Shown: positions 9,094 through 16,021 of the stretch, one piece after another
Position numbering within the stretch: the stretch's first letter is position 1
Layout: each line of letters starts with the position of its first letter
NCBI GenBank assembly: GCA_025360185.1
Contig: JANYCR010000203.1
Location: 1-47,048, forward strand
DNA length: 47,048 nt
Reading direction: 5' to 3'
From: Leptospiraceae bacterium
GTDB taxonomy: Bacteria; Spirochaetota; Leptospiria; Leptospirales; Leptospiraceae
Position numbers and translations under genes: made by a program
Notes under the pieces: generated by a model
What the model saw: the letters and a program-made list of their open reading frames with translations, nothing else
What the model was told of the DNA's origin: nothing
The model's database searches: none

Positions 9094-10809
9094 CTAAGGA
9101 TTTGCTTCCTTAGAAGCAGCGTTATTTCCTGAGTTTTCACTCGATTGGGAATCACTTTGCGGCTTCTTGGATTTATTTCCATACCTTCTAAATCTATTTC
9201 GATATTTATTTCGTTTAAAGGGCTTTCCGTCCTTTGGCTGAAGAGTATCCCCTTTTTCCTCAACTGGTTGTTTTACAACTTGTTGCGGTTTATCTTCCGT
9301 ATCCTTAAATGGAATTTTCTCTTCTAACTTCTCTATTCTTTCTATCTTTTCTAATTTGTTAGAATGATGGTTATTAGAATTTTCTTTCGGGGTATGTGAC
9401 GGTTTATTAAAGCGTTTTGGTTTTCTTTCCCCTCGTTCACTTCTTTCTCCTCGTTCACTTCTCTCATTTCGAAAGGATCTAAATCTTTCTCTTTCCCCGG
9501 CACCTGCTTCATTGTGTATCATTCGTTGAGAAGGTTTTGGTCTATTGCGAGTAGAAATTTCCCAGAAAAACGCAGACTGTATCGCCTGCTCTTGCTTATC
9601 CGCGAGAGCATTGATTTTATAGACCATGAAAGCTTCGTAGAAAAAATCTTTCTTTCGAAATACTTCATTGTGCGTTGGATTATTTTCTTCGGTCTTGAAA
9701 AATCTCTTTTGACTAGCGTAAATTTTAATTAAGCGCTCTTTGTCTTTCTTTGGGATTTCCATTCGAGCACAGATTGGATCAATGGCAGTCTTAATAGAAT
9801 GAATCATGTTCTGCTTGTTCTTATCTTTTTCTAGGGCGTCATTAATTAAGTCACAAAAGATCAGGGCAAAGAAGATAATCGATGTTAGCTCTTCCCGTTC
9901 TTGCAACATTCTATCCGCGATTACTAGTCGTTTGCCTATGTTCGATTCTAAAAAGTCTTTCTGCCAGGATGGATTTTTCTTAGAAACATCTAGGGCTTCT
10001 TTAAATAGAACATCTAAAAGATGATTCTCCGCTAAGCCATTAAATATTTCGGCAGCATGCCATGTGCGGAAAATCTTATTATACTCTTCAAGCATTCTCG
10101 AAGAGGAAGCCTTCTCTAGCTCCAGGCGATTTTTTTTGATTCCAAGTTTTGTTTCTTTGTCAAGAGTCAGTCCATGTAGAGTTTGAAATTTAACCGCTCT
10201 AAGCATGCGAACTGGATCTTCTTTGAAGGATACATCTGGATTTCCAATGACTTTAAGAACTTTGTTCTTGATATCATCAAACCCACCAACGAAGTCAATG
10301 ATAGAATCATTTCTTGGATCGTAATAAAGGGAGTTGATAGTAAAGTCACGTCTTGCAGCATCTTCTTTTGCAGTGCCGTAATTATTGTCACGACGCAAAA
10401 GATAGTCTTTGTCTTCGGTTTGTTTACCAAGTCTATGGTCGGGAAGAGAACGAAAGGTCGATACTTCAATGATCTTACCTTTGAACATTACGTGAACGAT
10501 TTTGAATCGCTTTCCAATGATGCGACAATTATTAAAAATATTTTTAATCTGGTTGGGAGTTGCACTCGTTGCTATGTCAAAGTCTTTCGGTTTTTTTCCA
10601 AGTAAGATATCTCTAACCCCACCGCCTACTAGAAATGCTTTATGATTGAATTTGGTTAATCTATGCATAATTTTGAGTGCATCTTCGTCGATTAAGTTCT
10701 TTCGAATGATATGAGAGTCTTTGTAGTAGCGCTTACCTTCTGGATAAATTAGAATATTTTCAACTGTCTGTGGCTTTTTCTTAAAAAGGTTTGCTATAAA
10801 TTTTATCAT
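9094..10809 (-). CDS. pcnB: Poly(A) polymerase / tRNA nucleotidyltransferase family protein
   Basis: The protein is 571 aa. The nucleotidyltransferase core shows [12 protein letters not shown] (60-71), the catalytic DFD (76-78), and [12 protein letters not shown] (153-164), followed by the RNA-binding domain. The leading region [14 protein letters not shown] resembles PcnB rather than CCA-adding enzymes. From about residue 430 a long, basic, low-complexity tail begins with [14 protein letters not shown] and continues Lys/Arg/Asn-rich to the end, which makes the protein longer than usual. Such tails are common RNA-binding extensions. By family it adds 3' poly(A) tails that mark RNA for decay, but a CCA-adding role cannot be excluded from motifs alone. 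Confidence 0.88.
   Translation of the reverse strand: MIKFIANLFKKKPQTVENILIYPEGKRYYKDSHIIRKNLIDEDALKIMHRLTKFNHKAFLVGGGVRDILLGKKPKDFDIATSATPNQIKNIFNNCRIIGKRFKIVHVMFKGKIIEVSTFRSLPDHRLGKQTEDKDYLLRRDNNYGTAKEDAARRDFTINSLYYDPRNDSIIDFVGGFDDIKNKVLKVIGNPDVSFKEDPVRMLRAVKFQTLHGLTLDKETKLGIKKNRLELEKASSSRMLEEYNKIFRTWHAAEIFNGLAENHLLDVLFKEALDVSKKNPSWQKDFLESNIGKRLVIADRMLQEREELTSIIFFALIFCDLINDALEKDKNKQNMIHSIKTAIDPICARMEIPKKDKERLIKIYASQKRFFKTEENNPTHNEVFRKKDFFYEAFMVYKINALADKQEQAIQSAFFWEISTRNRPKPSQRMIHNEAGAGERERFRSFRNERSERGERSERGERKPKRFNKPSHTPKENSNNHHSNKLEKIERIEKLEEKIPFKDTEDKPQQVVKQPVEEKGDTLQPKDGKPFKRNKYRNRFRRYGNKSKKPQSDSQSSENSGNNAASKEANP
9425..9466 (-). repeat. Short tandem repeat encoding the pcnB tail
   Basis: On the plus strand two near-identical units, each containing CCTCGTTCACTTCT, follow one another in the pcnB tail and encode the repeated ERSERG. 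The unit length is a multiple of three, so changes in copy number would keep the frame and only change tail length. Boundaries are approximate. Confidence 0.6.
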
Positions 10810-10912
10810 GTGTATATTGTCTAAGCTAGGAATTTATCTATTAAAATCAACAACAAATTGACTGGAAAACTAGGCAGCAAAAACTTGGATGTTAATAGAT
10901 GTATGAGCTCTA

Positions 10913-11932
10913 ATGGAATTATCGGAAAATAAACTGAATTTGCTTGAGAGAATGACGCTGAAGTCATACGAATTGCAAAAAAGTATGGTAAAGCTCCATT
11001 CTTTTGGTAAAACGAAAATATCTCTCCTCTTTATCCCCCATAGCAATGAAAATATTGTAAAAGTTGAGATATCCCATTATTCTCTGGGATTTTTACTTTT
11101 AATTGCCGTAAGTTTATTTTTTCTAGGGATTAGTTTTCTAAGTTATTATCTTTATACGAGAGATGACCACTTAGAGCTTTATAGCCGCGGAAACACGGAA
11201 AAGGTATTCTTTTTACACCACGACCTAATGGGTGATATCCTGGAAAATGCCATCGATAATTTAGCTTCGGAAACAGAAGATTTAAATAAAGTTACTTGGG
11301 AGAGGTCTCTTAGGGACACTAAATTCAATGAAGAACTCGGACTTTTACAGGATACACCCGAAAAGTTAGAAGTTACAAAAAAAACCGAACTCGAGTCCAA
11401 TATGAAAATATTCATCTATACGGTTGAAAAATTTGCAAGTGTATATGAAAGCCTTTCTGCTCTCAAACCCAATTTCCAAAACTCAATGGATTATTTAGAA
11501 ACCAGGGAAAGTATTTTTGAGTCAATGCCAAGGGGGCGACCTCTCGGTCCGGGTGTTGGACTAATTACTTCCACCTTTGGGCATAGGGAAGATCCTTTTT
11601 ATGTAGATGTAGGAGAATTTCATAATGGAATTGATTTTGCTTCCGCGAATGGAACTCCTATTTATGCAACCGCGCCGGGTGTAGTCGCAGAAGCCTTTTC
11701 CTCAGATGGTGGACTTGGAATGCATGTTCGAATCAACCACGAAAATGGATTTTTCACGATGTATGGTCACTGCTCCAAATTACTAGTAGAGGAAGGGGAT
11801 ATTGTCAAACGTGGGGATATCATCGCTCATGTCGGCTCGACCGGAAAGGCAACAGGCTCGCATTTACACTATGAAGTCCATATAGGTCTCGACCCGCCTA
11901 TTAACCCGCAAGAATTTATCAACATAGATTAG
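10913..11932 (+). CDS. Membrane-anchored M23 family metallopeptidase
   Basis: The protein is 339 aa. A cytoplasmic N-terminus is followed by one membrane helix (about 58-82), a helical periplasmic linker (85-190) and a C-terminal LytM/M23 domain. Zinc-ligand motifs are present: FHNGIDFA (His237, Asp241) and GSHLHYEVH (His317, His319). The DISTFGHREDPF-like stretch here reads TSTFGHREDPF, carrying the expected first His. Because the full set of ligands is present, it is probably an active peptidoglycan endopeptidase rather than a degenerate EnvC/NlpD type. The start has no strong ribosome-binding site, and an internal ATG at about residue 14 is possible. It is divergent from pcnB and followed 46 bp later by lgt. 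Confidence 0.9.
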   Translation: MELSENKLNLLERMTLKSYELQKSMVKLHSFGKTKISLLFIPHSNENIVKVEISHYSLGFLLLIAVSLFFLGISFLSYYLYTRDDHLELYSRGNTEKVFFLHHDLMGDILENAIDNLASETEDLNKVTWERSLRDTKFNEELGLLQDTPEKLEVTKKTELESNMKIFIYTVEKFASVYESLSALKPNFQNSMDYLETRESIFESMPRGRPLGPGVGLITSTFGHREDPFYVDVGEFHNGIDFASANGTPIYATAPGVVAEAFSSDGGLGMHVRINHENGFFTMYGHCSKLLVEEGDIVKRGDIIAHVGSTGKATGSHLHYEVHIGLDPPINPQEFINID

Positions 11933-11978
11933 TTTTTCCTCTTGATTCGAAAATAAAACACCTATCTCTGGTAATAAT

Positions 11979-12926
11979 ATGATAGATAGAATTTCAATTC
12001 CATTCCTCGAAGGCATCTGGGGTGGTCCTTCCACATTTTCCATTTTAATGCTAATTGCATTTTTAACAGGTTCAAAATTACTTCCGCTTGAATACAAACG
12101 CAAGGGCTTAGTGCCCGAAGCTGCGGATACGATTGTTTTTCTAGGAGTTCTAGGAACTCTAGTCGGGGCAAAGATTTTTTACATCTTTGAAATCTGGGAT
12201 CAAATCTTCGTAGTCCCCGGAATGTTTTCTTATCCCTGGACTCACTGGAACGGTTTCCAAGAGTTAGCCGATCCTGCCTGCGAAGCTTGTAAGACTAGCA
12301 TGGGACTTTGGAGTTCGCTTTTTAACGGAGGCGGTCTGGTATTCTATGGCGGGTTTTTATTTGGAACACTTTTTATTTACTTTTATTTAAAATGGAATGA
12401 ATACGACCTTGGAAAATACTACGATGGTATGGCTCCAACTATGGCAATCGGTTATGCAATTGGTCGATTGGGCTGTTTTGTGTCGGGGGATGGTTGTTAC
12501 GGGTTTCACACTGATGCAAATATTCCATTACTCGTATTTCAATTTCAAGGCGCACATCCTTCTGGAGTTCCGGTTTGGAATACACCTGTAATCGAATCTA
12601 TTGTTTCGTTTGGATATTTTTTCTACTTCCACTACTATGCAAGATTTCAAAATTTCAAAAAGTGGAGTATCTTCTTTCAATACATCGCCTTACACGGATT
12701 TGCCCGTCTTTGTATAGAATTCCTCCGTGTGAATAAAGCTGTTATACCGTTCGTCGATCCACCGCAAATGGTAAACATCCCAGACGCGAGTGGCAACCCT
12801 ACTTTTCTCACTGGATACTACTGGCATGGATTTTCACAGTCCCAGTACATCTCCATCGCCTTCATCCTAGTAGCCGCAGTTTTCTTTTTTAAGATGCGGC
12901 TATGGGAAAAAGAGAAGGTAGCTTAA
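11979..12926 (+). CDS. lgt: Prolipoprotein diacylglyceryl transferase
   Basis: The protein is 315 aa with about seven membrane helices. The family signature reads [18 protein letters not shown] (158-175), with the invariant Arg163 in GRLG, and the region around GGLVFYGGF (118-126) matches the conserved YGG block. Lgt transfers diacylglycerol from phosphatidylglycerol to the Cys of lipoproteins, the first step of lipoprotein maturation at the inner membrane. This fits the many lipoproteins encoded in this window. The protein is slightly longer than in E. coli because of loop insertions (for example residues 80-110). Confidence 0.95.
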   Translation: MIDRISIPFLEGIWGGPSTFSILMLIAFLTGSKLLPLEYKRKGLVPEAADTIVFLGVLGTLVGAKIFYIFEIWDQIFVVPGMFSYPWTHWNGFQELADPACEACKTSMGLWSSLFNGGGLVFYGGFLFGTLFIYFYLKWNEYDLGKYYDGMAPTMAIGYAIGRLGCFVSGDGCYGFHTDANIPLLVFQFQGAHPSGVPVWNTPVIESIVSFGYFFYFHYYARFQNFKKWSIFFQYIALHGFARLCIEFLRVNKAVIPFVDPPQMVNIPDASGNPTFLTGYYWHGFSQSQYISIAFILVAAVFFFKMRLWEKEKVA

Positions 12927-12936
12927 TTAACCATGC

Positions 12937-13040
12937 ATCAACAATACTCTCAAAGATACTATTAAGCTTACTATCAAAGATACTGTTAAAATTTTTGGAC
13001 TATAGATGACAGTATCTTTAAGAGTATTGTTGATAGTAAG
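12937..13040. repeat. Long palindromic element with two alternative pairings
   Basis: The arm at 12937-12960 (begins ATCAACAATACTCT) pairs with 13011-13034 with one mismatch in 24 bp. Inside it, AAAGATACTGT (12976-12986) pairs perfectly with 13009-13019, and CTTACTATCAA (12967-12977) pairs perfectly with 13030-13040. The direct repeat TCAAAGATACT occurs twice (about 12950 and 12974). The stems share sequence, so they are mutually exclusive. It lies between lgt and a toxin-antitoxin pair. It could act as a bidirectional terminator, a regulatory switch, or be a small mobile repeat. Confidence 0.75.
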
Positions 13041-13135
13041 TTTGATGTATAGGCATCGAAATAAAATGGATTTCTATTTCGAATTTCCAGTTAAAAAAAT
13101 CTTGACTATTTCTACTTTCAATCCAAAATAAAATT

Positions 13136-13375
13136 ATGCAAATGCAAACCATTAAACATGAATTTTTAAAGATCGATGGAAAGATTTCTGGAGTTGTCAT
13201 ATCAAAAAAAGAATTTGATAGATTAGTAAAATTTGTAAACGAAGTAAATCAAAAGGCGAAGCGAATTAAAAAAGAAAATAAAAATGAACCAAGCATTGCC
13301 GAACTAGAAAAAATTCGTAAAGCAAGAAAGGGAAAAACAATTCCTGTCGATCAATTTTTCAAGAAGTATCTTTAA
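13136..13375 (+). CDS. Putative antitoxin of a type II toxin-antitoxin pair
   Basis: This 79-aa protein is very basic (Lys-rich). A short N-terminal segment (IKHEFLKIDGKISGVVISKKEFDRLV) is followed by a helical charged region and a C-terminal tail. It has the size and position of an antitoxin: its stop TAA is immediately followed by the ATG of a RelE/ParE-like toxin. No specific antitoxin family (RelB, ParD, Phd) was recognised from motifs, so the assignment rests mainly on gene order. It would be expected to bind the toxin and repress its own promoter. The start could also be the second in-frame ATG at 13142. Confidence 0.75.
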   Translation: MQMQTIKHEFLKIDGKISGVVISKKEFDRLVKFVNEVNQKAKRIKKENKNEPSIAELEKIRKARKGKTIPVDQFFKKYL

Positions 13376-13621
13376 ATGTTCCAAGTCGTAATTCAAGAAG
13401 CAATTGAGAAAGACCTAAAAGGGATACCAAAGCAAGATATACTAAAAATTTACAAACGGATTAAGTCTCTTGAGACATTCTCAAACATTGATTCATTCAA
13501 ACTTGTAAATTCTGATATATATCGAATCAGGCAAGGCGATTTTAGAATATTCTTTGAAGCTGACTTGTTAAATAAAATCCTAACAGTATTTAAAATTTCA
13601 CATCGAAAAGATTCTTATTAA
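13376..13621 (+). CDS. RelE/ParE-family toxin
   Basis: The protein is 81 aa, typical of the family. It shows the expected pattern: FQVVIQEAIEKDLKGIPKQDILKIYKRI (two helices), then a beta sheet region with DIYRIRQGDFRIFFE and a final strand ILTVFKISHRKDSY. The RIRQGDFRIFF block and the C-terminal His-Arg-Lys resemble the RelE motif YRIRVGDYRVIYE..VL.V..IGHR. By family it would be either an mRNA interferase (RelE) or a gyrase poison (ParE); the sequence does not settle which. It directly abuts the antitoxin gene, which suggests translational coupling. Confidence 0.85.
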   Translation: MFQVVIQEAIEKDLKGIPKQDILKIYKRIKSLETFSNIDSFKLVNSDIYRIRQGDFRIFFEADLLNKILTVFKISHRKDSY

Positions 13622-13680
13622 AAGAATCCCACTTACCAACTCGCTTGTCGCCTGTATAAGTATGGGCGAGGAGTTAATAC

Positions 13681-14244
13681 TTATTTCCCCCAATCCATTC
13701 TGCGGATAATACCACAATTCCCAAAGGTGCAATTATTCGGATTGATTTGACTACCATCGACATTGTTTTTATTTATTGCGCTTAATTGGATGGCTGAAAA
13801 TCCATGCAATAGATCAACTGATGATCCGCTAGGATTATCGGTTGTCATTTCAATTTCGATCAGGTAGTAATTGGCAGGATCTTGTATTTCGCGGAGAAAG
13901 ATTTTATCGGTAACGGAAAACCTCTCAAGCAGTTCTTTTCCATCATAGTCTTTTGTATCATACAATTCATAAATCGCAATTTTGTAACCTTTGTTATTTC
14001 CGTCCGAGGCAACGCCAATGCCCGTAGAAAACATTCGACCCTGCTTGACTAAAATGAATTGAACCCTTTGTTTATTCATTAAGAGAAAATGGTATTTCTT
14101 TGGGGCTAAGTAAAACTTTCTTCGCTGTAATTCTTTTTTTACAATATTCACATTCTCACTGAGTGTATTTCCTGAACTATCATCCTGGGAATCCAGGACA
14201 ACTGTAAAAAGGAGCAGCATTAAGATTATAGTTTGAAGTTTCAT
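13681..14244 (-). CDS. Secreted protein of unknown function, paralogue of 15136-15777
   Basis: The protein is 187 aa with an N-terminal signal peptide (MKLQTIILMLLLFTVVLDSQ). The body aligns by eye with the product at 15136-15777. Shared features are YHF/FHI..L, then GxGVASDGN versus FGVATDEN, then DYDGKELLER versus AFDGEEIESR, then a YYLIEIEMTT versus YHYVVELTLL strand, then a Ser-rich SSVDLLHGFSAI versus SSLDLLVAFAPM. Near the C-terminus two Cys (NCTFGNCG) may pair. The start ATG overlaps the stop of the preceding gene (ATGA), so it is the last gene of a three-gene operon. No known family was recognised. Confidence 0.75.
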   Translation of the reverse strand: MKLQTIILMLLLFTVVLDSQDDSSGNTLSENVNIVKKELQRRKFYLAPKKYHFLLMNKQRVQFILVKQGRMFSTGIGVASDGNNKGYKIAIYELYDTKDYDGKELLERFSVTDKIFLREIQDPANYYLIEIEMTTDNPSGSSVDLLHGFSAIQLSAINKNNVDGSQINPNNCTFGNCGIIRRMDWGK

Positions 14245-15125
14245 TTTTTTAGTACATCATCATTGGACTCAATTAGTTTTTTTATATCTATCGCAATTAT
14301 ATTTAACTCTTTTGCTTTTTCAAGCGGAAAAGATTCTTTATGCGTATGGTTAGCAATTTTAGAAACTTTCGCTAAATACTTTGCAATAGATTCCAATAAG
14401 ATTTTTTCTTTTTCATTCGTTGATCTATGAATGATAGCAGCTAAAACATCTAGATAAATTTCTGCTATATGTGGTTGTCTTAAAATTTCCGCGTAGCCCG
14501 GCGTATAATTATTCATAACCCCTTTACTAGCAATATGTAAACCTTCAAGCCAAGCACCTAGCTCTACTAGAACTGCAAGATTCTCTTTTTTCTTATTATG
14601 CAGTGCTTTTTCGATTTGATATTCGAGGTGAATAATTCTATCATCTAAAACAGTTTGCTCTTTTTGTAAAACAACGGCAGTATCTAATGCAGATAATGCT
14701 TCTTTGACATCTTCGGTTATACCAAGATTATCCGCTAGTGCAACAAAAGTAGACCTCGCCTCTATGGCTTTGATTTTTTCATCTGCAAATAATAAAACTG
14801 TTCCATCAGCAGATCGAAATCCTAAGTTGAGTGCGGTCTGTGCCTCCGTATCATACTTATTTATAGAACTAGGCTCGGCAAGTCCCCTCCATGGAAAACC
14901 CATTGAATTTAAAAAATGAAAGGAATGAACAGGCGAGGGCATAATATAGTTTTTCCCATCAATGATAAAATTAAACTGCACATCATCTTCTACCCGGGAA
15001 ATTTCTATTTTCTGATTGTAGAAATAAAAGCCAGTGACGGCTAACACAGTCATGACGACTAACGTTAGAATATAGTATCTGTATTGGTTGATTTTTTCTG
15101 TCATAGTTTTCTTAAATTTAATCAT
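14241..15125 (-). CDS. Single-pass membrane protein of unknown function
   Basis: The protein is 294 aa. A short basic N-terminus is followed by one membrane helix (about 17-36), then an extracytoplasmic, mostly helical region rich in Leu, Ala, Glu and Lys, probably coiled (about 105-290). The conserved-looking front part reads YIMPSPVHSFHFLNSMGFPWRGL. AGGAAAAA precedes the ATG. It lies between the two paralogous secreted proteins, overlapping the downstream one by 4 bp and starting 10 bp after the upstream one. The membrane anchor and operon position suggest that the three act together at the cell envelope. No known family was recognised. Confidence 0.7.
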   Translation of the reverse strand: MIKFKKTMTEKINQYRYYILTLVVMTVLAVTGFYFYNQKIEISRVEDDVQFNFIIDGKNYIMPSPVHSFHFLNSMGFPWRGLAEPSSINKYDTEAQTALNLGFRSADGTVLLFADEKIKAIEARSTFVALADNLGITEDVKEALSALDTAVVLQKEQTVLDDRIIHLEYQIEKALHNKKKENLAVLVELGAWLEGLHIASKGVMNNYTPGYAEILRQPHIAEIYLDVLAAIIHRSTNEKEKILLESIAKYLAKVSKIANHTHKESFPLEKAKELNIIAIDIKKLIESNDDVLKK

Positions 15126-15135
15126 TTTTTCCTAA

Positions 15136-15777
15136 TTAGCGAATGCAAGTTCTCCCATAATCTAAAGCAGTGCAGGGAATTCTTCCAGTGTCCGATCTTC
15201 TCATGCCTGCATTCATAGCCCGAATTGGATCGCTATAAAATTCTTTTTCCTCATGGTCGTAATAAAAATCCTTTATCTCTTGTTCTGTCTTTAGGGGCAT
15301 CGGCGCAAAGGCTACAAGTAAATCTAAGGACGAATACTCGTTATCCGCAGAAGATTCAAGTAGAGTAAGCTCTACTACATAATGATAGCTCTTGTCCGAA
15401 ATTTCTTTAACATAAGTCCTCGATTCAATTTCTTCTCCATCGAACGCTCTTTCTTTTGCTTCTTCATTTAACTGGGAAAATAAAACCATTCGAAATTTTT
15501 TTACGTTTTCATCCGTGGCAACTCCAAAGGCAGTTTTAGAAAGATAAACAGGAACAGTTATCACATAACGCACTGATTCATTTTTTTTTAGACCGATGTG
15601 AAACCTTCTTCCGCCTTCCACTGTATAATGCATATCGTTTAGACGAGAAATTACTCGACTTACATTTGCACCAAGTCCCCTGCCAGGAAACACTGCATTT
15701 GATAAAATAGGGTTTAATAAAATGAAACTCAGTAATAGGATTTTTAAGATTTTCATAGCTTTAGGCATTAAAATCAT
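15136..15777 (-). CDS. Secreted protein of unknown function, paralogue of 13681-14244
   Basis: The protein is 213 aa as read from 15777; a start at the in-frame ATG at 15756 would leave a clean signal peptide (MKILKILLLSFILLNPILSNA). Its core shares a pattern with the product at 13681-14244: FHIGLKKNESVRYV, FGVATDEN, FDGEEIESRT, YHYVVELTLLE and SLDLLVAFAPM. The C-terminus has two Cys (IPCTALDYGRTCIR). It is the first gene of the three-gene minus-strand operon and is divergent from the TonB receptor. No known family was recognised; the function is unknown. Confidence 0.72.
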   Translation of the reverse strand: MILMPKAMKILKILLLSFILLNPILSNAVFPGRGLGANVSRVISRLNDMHYTVEGGRRFHIGLKKNESVRYVITVPVYLSKTAFGVATDENVKKFRMVLFSQLNEEAKERAFDGEEIESRTYVKEISDKSYHYVVELTLLESSADNEYSSLDLLVAFAPMPLKTEQEIKDFYYDHEEKEFYSDPIRAMNAGMRRSDTGRIPCTALDYGRTCIR

Positions 15778-15853
15778 TTGAGACTCTATCGTTTTTTCGT
15801 CTATTTTTTATTTTACGGAAGTATACAAAAATTATTGAAATGAATCGGTGTTT

Positions 15854-15932
15854 TCTAGAGCTTGACTATGAACCGAACTTGTCTCTAGATAAGAAAATCA
15901 TTTTTAAAACTAACTAAAATAATTTCTTATCT
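15854..15932. promoter_or_regulatory. Inverted repeats upstream of the TonB receptor
   Basis: TCTAGAG (15854-15860) pairs with CTCTAGA (15883-15889). Overlapping it, AGATAAGAAA (15887-15896) pairs perfectly with TTTCTTATCT (15923-15932). Both lie 90-170 bp upstream of the receptor start, in the divergent region shared with the 15777 operon. They could be operators, but no match to a known regulator site is clear. Confidence 0.4.
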
Positions 15933-16021
15933 AATAGTGATAAATAAAGCATTAAAAACTCGTTAGAGTTCGTTCAAGTTTTCGATTCAAATAATTCTTA
16001 AAATAAAGGATATTTCCTCGT

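Noticed and set aside
10858-10886. TTGACT upstream of the M23 peptidase as a promoter
   Set aside because: No -10 element at a suitable distance was found.
13102-13134. TTGACT and TAAAAT as a promoter for the toxin-antitoxin pair
   Set aside because: The spacing is about 21 bases, too long for a standard promoter.
13018-13200. A 60-codon minus-strand frame before the antitoxin
   Set aside because: It lies over the palindromic element and the antitoxin start, and has no recognisable domain.
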